Of a DNA stretch of 30,649 nt, positions 15,361 to 23,625 are shown piece after piece; the stretch's first letter is position 1; each line of letters begins with the position of its first letter. Below the pieces are notes generated by a model. That model had not been told where the DNA came from and searched no databases. It saw only the letters and a list, made by a program, of their open reading frames with translations. The position numbers were made by a program, and so were the translations under genes. This DNA is from Alphaproteobacteria bacterium (GTDB taxonomy: Bacteria; Pseudomonadota; Alphaproteobacteria; UBA8366; Aestuariispiraceae). Where the stretch lies: the NCBI GenBank assembly GCA_006844765.1, contig SPJV01000014.1, positions 1 through 30,649 of the forward strand, read 5' to 3'.

Positions 15361-16647
15361 CTAAACGTCAATCAGCAGGCGTGCCGGATCTTCCAGGACT
15401 TCCTTCATCCGAACCAGGAAGGTCACTGCCTCCCGCCCATCGATGATGCGGTGGTCATAGGAATGCGCCAGATACATCATATTGCCGACGACGACATCGC
15501 CCTTGGAATTGCAAATTGGGCGTTTCTGGATCTTATGCATGCCCAGAATACCGGACTGTGGCGGGTTCAGGATCGGCGTGGACAGCAAGGATCCGAACAC
15601 CCCGCCATTGGTGATGGTAAAGGTCCCGCCCTGCATTTCCGCCATGGACAGCTTACCGTCACGGGCACGCCGGCCAAAGTCGGCGATAGCGCCTTCGATC
15701 TCCGCAAAGCTCTTCTGATCAGCATCTCGCAAAACCGGGACAACGAGCCCTTGCGGCGTCCCAACGGCAATGCCGATATCGTAGTAGTTCTTGTAGATAA
15801 CCTCGTCGCCATAAATCTCCGCATTCACGGCCGGGAGTTCTTTAAGCGCGATACAGGCAGCTTTCACGAAGAAGCTCATGAAGCCCAGCTTGACGCCGTG
15901 TTTCTTCTCAAACCGTTCCTTATAGTCGGCGCGGATCGTCATCATCGGACCCATATCAACCTCGTTAAAGGTCGTCAGCATCGCAGCAGTGTTCTGGGCT
16001 TCCTTCAACCGCGTGGCGATGACACGGCGCAGCTTCGACATTTTGACCCGTTCTTCACCGCGCGGATCGACGGTACGGTCAGCACCCGGCTCGTAAGTCG
16101 GGGTGGCGGGGCGGGGGCCACCGACTGGCTGCGGCGCGGTAACCTTCGCCGGTGCAGGCTTCGCAGCAGCACCACCCGATGCCAGGAATTTCTGAACATC
16201 TTCCTTGGTCAGGTTCCCCTTGGGACCCGTTGCCGGGATCGCCGCAGGATCAAGATTGTTTTCCGCGACCATCTTCGCGACCGCCGGTGACAGCGTTTCA
16301 TTGGTTGCCGGGGCAGCCGCTGCCGGAGCCGGAGCCGGAGGGGCAGCAGCAGGCGCCGAGGCCGCTGGGGCCGGTTCGGCAGCCGCAGGGGCAGCGGTTG
16401 CGCCGGCCGCCCCTTCTTCAATCGCGCAGAGCAAGGCGCCAACCTCAACATCCGCGCCGGTATCGGCAGAGATTGAAACCAAAGCGCCGGCGACTGGGCT
16501 CGGCACTTCGATGGTTACCTTGTCGGTTTCAAGCTCGACCAGCGGTTCGTCTTTTTCAACGCGATCACCGACCGCCTTGAACCACTGGATGATGCTCGCT
16601 TCCGAGACCGATTCGCCCAATGTCGGTACCGTTACATCCGTTGCCAT
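15361..16647 (-). CDS. sucB: 2-oxoglutarate dehydrogenase E2, dihydrolipoyl succinyltransferase
   Basis: This 428-residue E2 component moves the succinyl group from E1 to CoA. The lipoyl domain has ETDKVTIEVPSP with Lys43. A long Ala/Pro linker (about residues 85-115) precedes the E3/E1-binding domain LSPAVAKMVAENNLDPAAI with GPKGNLTKEDV. A second linker leads to the catalytic domain, with YDHRIIDGREAVTFL supplying His399 and Asp403. The Glu-Thr-Asp-Lys lipoyl context and the succinyltransferase active site favour SucB over a pyruvate E2. sucA lies 76 bp upstream. No E3 gene follows. Confidence 0.97.
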   Translation of the reverse strand: MATDVTVPTLGESVSEASIIQWFKAVGDRVEKDEPLVELETDKVTIEVPSPVAGALVSISADTGADVEVGALLCAIEEGAAGATAAPAAAEPAPAASAPAAAPPAPAPAAAAPATNETLSPAVAKMVAENNLDPAAIPATGPKGNLTKEDVQKFLASGGAAAKPAPAKVTAPQPVGGPRPATPTYEPGADRTVDPRGEERVKMSKLRRVIATRLKEAQNTAAMLTTFNEVDMGPMMTIRADYKERFEKKHGVKLGFMSFFVKAACIALKELPAVNAEIYGDEVIYKNYYDIGIAVGTPQGLVVPVLRDADQKSFAEIEGAIADFGRRARDGKLSMAEMQGGTFTITNGGVFGSLLSTPILNPPQSGILGMHKIQKRPICNSKGDVVVGNMMYLAHSYDHRIIDGREAVTFLVRMKEVLEDPARLLIDV

Positions 16648-16687
16648 GCCATCCTCTCGCTGCCCATATTCGAGCTACTCTTGCCAC

Positions 16688-16706
16688 CGCGGCGCGTATC
16701 GCCGCG
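16688..16706. repeat. hairpin in the sucA-sucB gap
   Basis: CGCGGCG at 16688-16694 pairs with CGCCGCG at 16700-16706 around CGTAT. There is no T tract on the minus strand, so this is not a usual terminator. An mRNA processing or stability role is possible. Confidence 0.55.
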
Positions 16707-16723
16707 ATTGGATTATTGAAACC

Positions 16724-19700
16724 CTATTTTGACCCTTTGCGGGCCGCTGCCTTCTTCGCCGCAGATTTCTTTGCGGTAGATTTCTTTGCAGTTGCCTTCT
16801 TCACGCTCGCCTTTTTCGCCACCGCTTTCTTAACCGCCACCTTCTTAGCTGTTGCCTTTTTCGCGGCTGTCTTGCGGGTCGGTGTCTTCACCGAAACCTT
16901 ACGTGCCTTTTCCGGAACGGACAGAGCGGCATCCACCAAACCAGCCTGCTCCGCCGCATGTCGTTTTGCGCTGCCGGTTGCGGGTGACGCAGCGGCTTCG
17001 CGACCAGCATAGACCGGACGCTTCGCCGGCTTGTGATCCAATTCTTCCAGCAGCCGTTCAATCCGCCGGTCAACGAAGAACCAGGCACCATTGTTTTCAG
17101 GCTCTTCCTGACACCAGACGATATCGGCATTGGGGAAGCGCGACAGCTCTGTCGTGACCGCATGGAAGGGGAAAGGATAAATCTGTTCCACCCGCATGAT
17201 GTAGACGTCTTTCAGACCGCGCGCGTCCCGTTCCGCTTCCAGATCGAAATAGACCTTACCCGAACAGAGCACGACCCGACGAATCTGCTCATCCGGGGCC
17301 AGACGCCCTGTCCCTTCGGCGTTATCCCACAGAACCCGGTGGAAAGAGGTGCCCGGTCCAAATTCTTCCAACCGCGAAACACAGGCTTTATGGCGTAGCA
17401 AGGATTTCGGCGACATCTGAATGAGCGGCTTCCGGAAATTCCGGCGCACCTGACGGCGCAACGCATGGAAATAGTTCGCCGGCTGGGTGATGTTACAGAC
17501 TTGCCAATTATCCTCTGCGGAAAGTTGGAGATAACGCTCCAACCGCGCAGAAGAATGTTCCGGCCCCTGGCCTTCATAGCCATGCGGCAACAACATCACC
17601 AATCCGCACATCCGCAGCCATTTTGATTCACCGGAGGCAATGAACTGATCGATGATCACCTGTGCCCCATTGGCGAAGTCCCCGAACTGCGCTTCCCACA
17701 CGACGAGGGAATGCGGTTCCGCAGACGCATATCCATATTCAAAACCAAGCAGACCAAATTCGCTGAGCGGGCTGTCGATTACCTCGAATGGGGCCTGCCC
17801 CATCCGAATGCTGTTCAGAGGGATATGGCGGTTTTCGGTTTCTTGATCGAGCAGCACCGCATGCCGTTGGGAAAAGGTACCGCGTTCCACATCTTCGCCG
17901 GACAAGCGGATACCGGTCGATTCACACAGCAATGTCCCGTAAGCGAGCGCTTCCGCCGTGCCCCAGTCGATGCCTTCCCCTGTCTCAATCATTTTGCGCT
18001 TGGACAGAAGCTGGCGTTCGATCTTCCCATTCAGCTTGAAGTTCTTCGGCGGTTCGGAAATAGCATGCCCGACCTCGCGAAGCAGATCGATATCGACGGA
18101 GGTATTGCCCCGCCGTGCGCCATCGTCTGCGACGGATAGGCCTGCCCAGCTGCCTTCAAGCCAATCAGCCTTATTCGGCTTAAAGGCGCGTGCCGCTTCG
18201 TATTCCTGATCCAGAACGGCTTCGACATTCTTCGCGATCTGTGCCCCTTCGCCCGGCGCGATTACGCCTAGTTTCTCAAGCTTCTGCGCATAGATGGTTT
18301 GAGTGCGCGGATGATCCTTGATCTTGGTGTACATGCGCGGCTGGGTGAACATGGGCTCATCACCCTCGTTATGACCGTGGCGGCGATAACACCACATGTC
18401 GATCACAACGTCTTTCTTAAAGCGTTGACGGTATTCCATGGCCAACCGAGCCACATGAACACACGCTTCCGGGTCATCGCCATTCACATGGAATACCGGC
18501 GCATCCACCGTCTTCGCCATATCCGAACAGTAAGGCGAGGAGCGTGACTTCGACGGCGCGGTCGTGAAGCCGATCTGGTTGTTGATAACGATATGGATCG
18601 TCCCGCCGGTCTTATAGCCATCCAGCTGCGACAAAAGGAAGGTCTCTGCAACGATCCCCTGGCCGATAAAGGCGGCATCCCCATGCAGCAAAAGCCCCAT
18701 GACCTTATCACGGTCCTCATCGCCACGTTGGCGTTGCTTGGCACGGACTTTCCCAAGCACGACCGTGTTCACACATTCCAGGTGACTGGGATTCGCGGTG
18801 AGGGACAGATGGATCGACTTTCCTTCAAAATCCCGGTCTGCAGAGGTGCCCAAATGGTATTTGACGTCGCCGGAGCCTTGAACATCATCCGGATTGGCAG
18901 CGGTTCCTTCGAATTCTGCGAAAATCCGGTGATAGGGTTTGTTCATGATATTGGCGAGGACGTTCAGCCGCCCCCGGTGGGCCATGCCGAGCACGACCTC
19001 TTCCAACCCCATTGCCATACCCCGTTTAAAGATTTGCTCCATCATCGGGACAAGGGACTCACCGCCGTCGAGGCCGAACCGCTTGGTTCCCCGGTATTTC
19101 TTATCCAGATAGGTCTCAAACGCATCCGCATGGGTCAAACGCTCAAGAATGGTGCGCCGGCCGAGCTCCGTGAACTCTTTGCGGTTTCTGGAAGATTCAA
19201 TGCGTTCCTGTATCCAGGATTTCTCTTCAGGTTCCTGAATGTGCAGGAACTCAACCCCGATGCTACCGCAATATGTGTCGCGGCAGATCTTGACGATTTC
19301 CCGCAGCGTCGCCGATTCAAGGCCCAGATAGTAGTTAATGAAGATCGGACGATCCATGTCCTGCTCTTCAAAGCCATATTCGGTGGGATCAAGCTCGGCA
19401 TGATCGCCGCGTTTTTCCAGACCCAGCGGATCGAGATTGGCGGCCATGTGACCCCGCATCCGATAGGCACGGATCAGCATCAGGGCCCGGATGGAGTCCA
19501 GGGTCGCCTGCCGAATTTCATCGGCACCAGCGGTCCCGCCACGGCCCGACTGCATATAGGAAAGAAGCTGTTCAAACGCTGAATTGCCCGACGCGCTGGC
19601 AGCATCTGTAAAGGCATCGGACAGCGAACCACCCCCTTTGGCCCGCTCTGAGCCCACGACGACAGTCCGACGCTTGCCCCAGCTCGGTCCTTTGTGGTCG

Positions 19701-19855
19701 TCGAAAGCTTCCAGATCGCTTTCACCCAGGGTTTCGAAGTAATGGGCCCAGCCCGGCTCAACCGAGTCCGGATCGTTAGACCATCGCGAATAAAGCTCCG
19801 CAATGTAGGTTTCGTTTGCTCCGAAGAGCTGCGAATCTTCTCCCATATACCCCAT
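16724..19855 (-). CDS. sucA: 2-oxoglutarate dehydrogenase E1 with Lys/Ala-rich C-terminal tail
   Basis: This 1043-residue thiamine-diphosphate enzyme decarboxylates 2-oxoglutarate. The N-terminus carries SQLFGANETYIAELYSRWSNDPDSVEPGW, the E2-anchoring segment. GMAHRGRLNVLANIMNKP, the TPP loop HGDAAFIGQGIVAE and RRHGHNEGDEPMFTQP lie in the middle, and LLPHGYEGQGPEHSSARLER follows in the transketolase-like domain. The normal C-terminus is YAGREAAASPATGSAKRHAAEQ followed by LVDAAL. After it come about 61 more residues of AKKA-type repeats, which the usual family length of roughly 930-990 residues does not include. The ATG at 19855 follows AAGGGA by 9 bases. Confidence 0.97.
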   Translation of the reverse strand: MGYMGEDSQLFGANETYIAELYSRWSNDPDSVEPGWAHYFETLGESDLEAFDDHKGPSWGKRRTVVVGSERAKGGGSLSDAFTDAASASGNSAFEQLLSYMQSGRGGTAGADEIRQATLDSIRALMLIRAYRMRGHMAANLDPLGLEKRGDHAELDPTEYGFEEQDMDRPIFINYYLGLESATLREIVKICRDTYCGSIGVEFLHIQEPEEKSWIQERIESSRNRKEFTELGRRTILERLTHADAFETYLDKKYRGTKRFGLDGGESLVPMMEQIFKRGMAMGLEEVVLGMAHRGRLNVLANIMNKPYHRIFAEFEGTAANPDDVQGSGDVKYHLGTSADRDFEGKSIHLSLTANPSHLECVNTVVLGKVRAKQRQRGDEDRDKVMGLLLHGDAAFIGQGIVAETFLLSQLDGYKTGGTIHIVINNQIGFTTAPSKSRSSPYCSDMAKTVDAPVFHVNGDDPEACVHVARLAMEYRQRFKKDVVIDMWCYRRHGHNEGDEPMFTQPRMYTKIKDHPRTQTIYAQKLEKLGVIAPGEGAQIAKNVEAVLDQEYEAARAFKPNKADWLEGSWAGLSVADDGARRGNTSVDIDLLREVGHAISEPPKNFKLNGKIERQLLSKRKMIETGEGIDWGTAEALAYGTLLCESTGIRLSGEDVERGTFSQRHAVLLDQETENRHIPLNSIRMGQAPFEVIDSPLSEFGLLGFEYGYASAEPHSLVVWEAQFGDFANGAQVIIDQFIASGESKWLRMCGLVMLLPHGYEGQGPEHSSARLERYLQLSAEDNWQVCNITQPANYFHALRRQVRRNFRKPLIQMSPKSLLRHKACVSRLEEFGPGTSFHRVLWDNAEGTGRLAPDEQIRRVVLCSGKVYFDLEAERDARGLKDVYIMRVEQIYPFPFHAVTTELSRFPNADIVWCQEEPENNGAWFFVDRRIERLLEELDHKPAKRPVYAGREAAASPATGSAKRHAAEQAGLVDAALSVPEKARKVSVKTPTRKTAAKKATAKKVAVKKAVAKKASVKKATAKKSTAKKSAAKKAAARKGSK
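16727..16909 (-). other. histone-H1-like Lys/Ala-rich tail of SucA
   Basis: The last 61 residues of SucA are almost only Lys, Ala, Thr, Ser and Val, in about ten loosely repeated AKK-centred units, ending in ARKGSK. The composition is that of H1-like or Hc1-like bacterial nucleoid tails. It is in frame with the enzyme, and no start signal separates it. A role in nucleic-acid, membrane or acidic-partner binding is possible, but none is shown. Confidence 0.85.
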
Positions 19856-19878
19856 AACGGCGCGTCCCTTTTTCTTAC

Positions 19879-19915
19879 AAGTCTCTGGCTTCCAACAATC
19901 CAGAGCCAGAGACTT
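19879..19915. repeat. 12-bp inverted repeat in the sucD-sucA gap
   Basis: AAGTCTCTGGCT at 19879-19890 pairs perfectly with AGCCAGAGACTT at 19904-19915 around a 13-base loop. On the minus strand no T tract follows, so it is more likely an intercistronic RNA hairpin between sucD and sucA than an efficient terminator. It could tune the E1/E2 level relative to succinyl-CoA synthetase. Confidence 0.7.
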
Positions 19916-19961
19916 TTAACCTATACGCGGGCGGATCAGAGGCAAGCGCGGCTGATCGAAA

Positions 19962-20837
19962 TCAACCGCCCATCGCCGCAAGCATCGTCGAGCCGAGCGC
20001 AGACGGGCTTTCCGCAACCATGATACCGGCTTCCCGCATCGCCTTTTGTTTCGATTCCGCTGTACCCTGGCCACCGGAGATGATCGCCCCCGCATGACCC
20101 ATCCGCTTACCCGGAGGTGCGGTGACACCAGCAATGAACCCGACCATCGGCTTTTTGACGTCAGACGCTGCGAAGAAAGAGGCTGCTTCCTCCTCTGCCG
20201 TGCCGCCGATTTCGCCGATCATGATGATCCCTTCGGTTTCATCATCATCCAGGAACATTTCCAGGCAGTCGATAAAGTTGGTGCCATTGACCGGATCACC
20301 ACCAATCCCGATACAGGTCGTTTGACCGAGGCCCGCAGCCGTGGTCTGCGCCACCGCTTCATAGGTCAGCGTGCCGGAGCGGGAAACAACCCCGATCTTG
20401 CCGCGCTGATGGATATGGCCCGGCATGATACCGATCTTGCATTCTTCCGGCGTGATGACCCCAGGGCAGTTCGGTCCGACCAACCGGGTCTTGGAACCGT
20501 TGAGGGCGCGCTTGACCTTCACCATATCGAGCACCGGAATGCCTTCGGTAATGCAGACGGCCAATGGCAGTTCCGCATCAATGGCTTCCAGGATCGCATC
20601 CGCGGCAAAGGGCGGCGGGACGTAGATCACGCTGGCATTGGCGCCGGTTTCGGCAACTGCTTCCGCAACCGTGTTGAAGACCGGCAGATCGAGATGCTTG
20701 GTCCCGCCTTTGCCCGGCGTTACCCCACCGACCATGCTCGTGCCATAAGCAATCGCCTGCTCAGAGTGAAAGGTTCCTTGAGCGCCGGTGAAGCCCTGAC
20801 AGATGACCTTGGTGTCTTTACCAATAAGAACCGACAT
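19962..20837 (-). CDS. sucD: succinyl-CoA synthetase alpha subunit
   Basis: This 291-residue subunit binds CoA and carries the phosphohistidine. GFTGAQGTFHSEQAIAYGT is the CoA-binding N-terminus, GPNCPGVITPEECKIGIMPG the middle signature, GIGGDPVNGTNFIDCLEMF and GEIGGTAEEEAA the ligase motifs, and PPGKRMGHAGAIISGG contains the phosphorylated His248. Its start codon overlaps the sucC stop by one base, so translation is coupled. The length is standard. Confidence 0.97.
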   Translation of the reverse strand: MSVLIGKDTKVICQGFTGAQGTFHSEQAIAYGTSMVGGVTPGKGGTKHLDLPVFNTVAEAVAETGANASVIYVPPPFAADAILEAIDAELPLAVCITEGIPVLDMVKVKRALNGSKTRLVGPNCPGVITPEECKIGIMPGHIHQRGKIGVVSRSGTLTYEAVAQTTAAGLGQTTCIGIGGDPVNGTNFIDCLEMFLDDDETEGIIMIGEIGGTAEEEAASFFAASDVKKPMVGFIAGVTAPPGKRMGHAGAIISGGQGTAESKQKAMREAGIMVAESPSALGSTMLAAMGG

Positions 20838-22033
20838 CAGCCTGCCTCCCTCACCGCGGCGACAACCTTGGCCGCTGCTTCTTCCAAATTATCTGCGGAA
20901 ATAATCGGCAGGCCCGATTCCGCCATGATCTTCTTACCTTGAGCCACATTCGTCCCTTCCAGCCTGACGACCAAGGGCACATGCAGGTTCACTTCCCGGC
21001 TGGCCGCAACCACGCCTTCCGCGATCACGTCGCAGCGCATGATGCCACCGAAGATATTCACCAGGATGCCTTCCACATTGGCGTCCGACAGGATGATCTT
21101 GAAGGCCTTGGTTACCCGTTCCTTCGTCGCACCGCCACCGACATCCAGGAAGTTCGCAGGCTCCCCGCCCTTGATCTTGATGATGTCCATCGTCGCCATG
21201 GCAAGGCCCGCGCCGTTGACCATGCAGCCGATCGCGCCGTCGAGCTTGATATAGTTCAACTCGTGCTTCGCGGCTTCCAGTTCGGCGGGATCCTCTTCAT
21301 CCTCGTCGCGCATATCGGCGACGTCGGAGTGACGGAACAGCGCGTTGTCGTCGAAGTTCATCTTGGCATCCAGGGCCATGACATCGCCGGCGCCGGTGAC
21401 GACCAGCGGGTTCACTTCGACCATGCTCGCGTCAAGTTCGAGGAATGCCTTATACATTAAGGTCAGGAACTTCGTGCAGCTGCGGATCTGACTGCCTTCC
21501 AGGCCAAGGAAGAAAGCGACCTTGCGGCAATGATAGCCGGAAATACCGGTTGCCGGATCAATCGCGACCTTGATGATTTTTTCCGGCGTGGCGGCGGCGA
21601 CCTCTTCGATCTCCATCCCACCTTCCGGGGACGCCATGATCGTGACCTCGCTGGACGCCCGGTCAATCAAGAGAGAGAGATAAAGCTCGCGGGCAATATC
21701 GCAGCCATCTTCGATATAAAGCCGCTTTACCTCTTTTCCGGCGGGGCCGGTTTGTTTGGTTACCAGGACATGGCCCAGCATCGCCTTGGCATTTTCACGG
21801 ACTTCGTCGATGGATTTGGAAACCCGAACGCCGCCCTTGCCATCCTCACCATCGGCGAAGCGACCGGCGCCGCGCCCTCCAGCGTGTATCTGCGACTTCA
21901 CGACCCAGATCGGTCCGCCGAGTTCGTTCGCGGCTTGCACCGCCTCGTCCACCGTATAGGCCACTTTGCCATCCGGCACCGCGACCCCGAACCTGCGAAG
22001 TAATTCCTTCGCCTGGTACTCGTGAATATTCAT
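20837..22033 (-). CDS. sucC: succinyl-CoA synthetase beta subunit
   Basis: This 398-residue ATP-grasp subunit starts with MNIHEYQAKELLRRFGV, the family N-terminus, which fixes the ATG at 22033; longer in-frame starts run into non-coding sequence. KSQIHAGGRGAGRF is the nucleotide-binding region, VEVNPLV the metal-binding loop, GCMVNGAGLAMATMDIIK and NIFGGIMRCDVIAEGVV the carboxylate and interface motifs. It is the first gene after a 369-bp gap behind mdh and is coupled to sucD. Confidence 0.97.
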   Translation of the reverse strand: MNIHEYQAKELLRRFGVAVPDGKVAYTVDEAVQAANELGGPIWVVKSQIHAGGRGAGRFADGEDGKGGVRVSKSIDEVRENAKAMLGHVLVTKQTGPAGKEVKRLYIEDGCDIARELYLSLLIDRASSEVTIMASPEGGMEIEEVAAATPEKIIKVAIDPATGISGYHCRKVAFFLGLEGSQIRSCTKFLTLMYKAFLELDASMVEVNPLVVTGAGDVMALDAKMNFDDNALFRHSDVADMRDEDEEDPAELEAAKHELNYIKLDGAIGCMVNGAGLAMATMDIIKIKGGEPANFLDVGGGATKERVTKAFKIILSDANVEGILVNIFGGIMRCDVIAEGVVAASREVNLHVPLVVRLEGTNVAQGKKIMAESGLPIISADNLEEAAAKVVAAVREAG

Positions 22034-22402
22034 ACCTCGGCCTGTCTCCCAAGCTTGCTTGCCGGTTATTAACACAAAATTTCGCTGCCTGAGCAGCGGC
22101 GGTGCCGACAAGCGAAAGCCGAGACCTCGCATACTTCCAAATACCACGCTTCACTAGATGAAGCATCAGGCATGAAACGCATACGAAACGGGTTCTTCCC
22201 TAAGCGAAGATACGGAAAGCCCCCATTATGCCCCGGCGGTTCGTTACTGCGCCCGGATTCCGCCATGCCCCGGGTACATTTTCGAAAGATACCCCGAAAA
22301 GGCATCTCCCACGATCAAGACTTTACCAAGCTCGCGGAACCGATCAACCGGTTCCGCGCCGCTCAGCCAATGTTTCTCAGATTCTTAACCTGGATAGGCC
22401 CT
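22034..22402. other. 369-bp gap between mdh and sucC
   Basis: No credible gene lies here; the open frames read as Arg/Pro-rich noise or run into mdh. The mdh side holds a strong hairpin (22333-22358) and the sucC side a small one (22083-22098: CGCTGC, CTGA, GCAGCG) about 50 bp before the sucC start. An AT-rich segment TTTTGTGTTAATAA, read on the minus strand, lies beside the small hairpin and may belong to a sucC promoter or leader. No good -35 box is visible. Confidence 0.5.
22333..22358. repeat. hairpin downstream of mdh
   Basis: CGCGGAACCG at 22333-22342 pairs perfectly with CGGTTCCGCG at 22349-22358 around a 6-base loop, 45 bp past the mdh stop. No T tract follows on the minus strand. 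It may be a Rho-dependent end, a 3'-end stabiliser or an RNA processing site. Confidence 0.65.
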
Positions 22403-23371
22403 TTAAGAAGCAGCTTTTTCTGCTTCGACCTTCTTCAGGACTTCAGCGAGGCCTTGAACCGCTGATACGGAATGATCGAACATCGCTTGTTCATCCGCAT
22501 TGAGCGAGATTTCAACGATCTTCTCCGCCCCACCAGCACCAATGACGCAAGGCACGCCGACATACATGCCGTCCACGCCATATTCGCCATTGCATTGTGC
22601 GGCGCAGGGCAGGACCCGCTTCTTGTCTTTAAGATAGGCATCAGCCATCTGGATTGCAGAGGAAGCCGGCGCATAGAAGGCCGAACCGGTCTTCAGCAGA
22701 TTGACGATCTCCGCACCGCCGTCGCGGGTGCGCTGAACGATGGCGTCGATATTATCCTGGGTTGACCAACCCATATCGATCAAGTCCGGCACCGGAATAC
22801 CGGCGACGGTGGAATACCGGGTCAGCGGCACCATCGTGTCGCCATGGCCACCCAGCACGAAGGCGGTGACGTCTTCAACGGACACACCAAACTCTTCAGC
22901 CAGGAAGTGACGGAAGCGCGCGCTGTCCAGAACACCGGCCATACCAACGACCTTCTGTGCCGGCAGACCGGAGGCTTGCTGCAGCACACCGACCATGACG
23001 TCCAACGGGTTAGTGATGCAAATGACAAAGGCGTTCGGGCAATTGTTCTTGATGCCCTCACCCACTGATTTCATCACATTGGTATTGATGCCGATCAGAT
23101 CATCGCGGCTCATGCCTGGCTTACGCGCCACGCCGGCGGTGACAATAACCACATCCGCGCCTTCAATATCCGCATAGTCGGTTGTGCCCACCATTTTGGA
23201 ATCGAAGCCTTCAACCGGTGAGGCTTCCGCAATGTCGAGCGATTTGCCCTGCGGAATACCATCCATGATGTCGAACATGACGATATCGCCAAGTTCTTTC
23301 AGACCCGCCAGCAATGCCAGCGTCCCACCGATATTACCTGCGCCGATCAGCGCGATTTTGTTGCGTGCCAT
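22403..23371 (-). CDS. mdh: malate dehydrogenase (LDH-like type)
   Basis: This 322-residue enzyme oxidises malate to oxaloacetate with NAD. IALIGAGNIGGTLALLA is the NAD-binding loop; Asp34 (VMFD) selects NAD. VTAGVARKPGMSRDDL supplies the substrate arginines, TNPLDVM the conserved Asn, GVLDSARFR the Asp/Arg pair, and LGGHGDTMVPL the catalytic His176. It is the LDH-like MDH group, about 320 residues, usual in alphaproteobacteria. The ATG at 23371 follows GGGGGAG; upstream in-frame starts lack support. It heads the TCA block and is divergent from the accessory cassette. Confidence 0.97.
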   Translation of the reverse strand: MARNKIALIGAGNIGGTLALLAGLKELGDIVMFDIMDGIPQGKSLDIAEASPVEGFDSKMVGTTDYADIEGADVVIVTAGVARKPGMSRDDLIGINTNVMKSVGEGIKNNCPNAFVICITNPLDVMVGVLQQASGLPAQKVVGMAGVLDSARFRHFLAEEFGVSVEDVTAFVLGGHGDTMVPLTRYSTVAGIPVPDLIDMGWSTQDNIDAIVQRTRDGGAEIVNLLKTGSAFYAPASSAIQMADAYLKDKKRVLPCAAQCNGEYGVDGMYVGVPCVIGAGGAEKIVEISLNADEQAMFDHSVSAVQGLAEVLKKVEAEKAAS

Positions 23372-23523
23372 CTTTAACCTACTCCCCCGGGTGCTTGGGT
23401 TGGGCAAAAGCCCTCGGATAATTGAATTCGAGGAAATTAGTACCGCATGGTGAAAGAGGGAGCAACGGGGGTGCGACCATGCGGTTCAACGCAGAAAACT
23501 AAACCAAAACGATTCATTGCCGA

Positions 23524-23537
23524 ATTTTTTAAAAAAT
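23524..23537. promoter_or_regulatory. perfect AT palindrome upstream of the cassette
   Basis: ATTTTTTAAAAAAT at 23524-23537 is a perfect 14-base palindrome directly upstream of the candidate -35 box. It could be an operator, an UP-like element or an H-NS/MucR-type silencing site. It lies between the divergent mdh and cassette starts. Confidence 0.4.
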
Positions 23538-23540
23538 AAC

Positions 23541-23570
23541 TTGCATAAAATCTCAGGCTTTGAATATGCT
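23541..23570 (+). promoter_or_regulatory. candidate promoter of the six-gene cassette
   Basis: TTGCAT at 23541-23546 and TATGCT at 23565-23570 are separated by 18 bases and lie about 55 bp before the first start codon. GAATAT at 23562 is an alternative -10 box with a shorter spacer. This is the only sigma-70-like site I see before the cassette. Confidence 0.45.
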
Positions 23571-23625
23571 GAATCCCGGTAATGGGGAAGTTTTCGAAAT
23601 TACAGGTATTTTGATTGAGGGGAAT

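Noticed and set aside
15262..16290. Long plus-strand open frame (342 codons) opposite sucB
   Set aside because: It is antisense to a certain gene, is rich in Arg/His/Gln without domain character and starts inside the LysE-type gene. It follows from third-position GC bias.
18593..19582. Long plus-strand open frame (329 codons) opposite sucA
   Set aside because: It is a shadow of the conserved E1 sequence, with no family pattern and no start signal.
20046..20942. Plus-strand frame of 298 codons opposite sucD
   Set aside because: It is antisense to a complete and conserved succinyl-CoA synthetase subunit.
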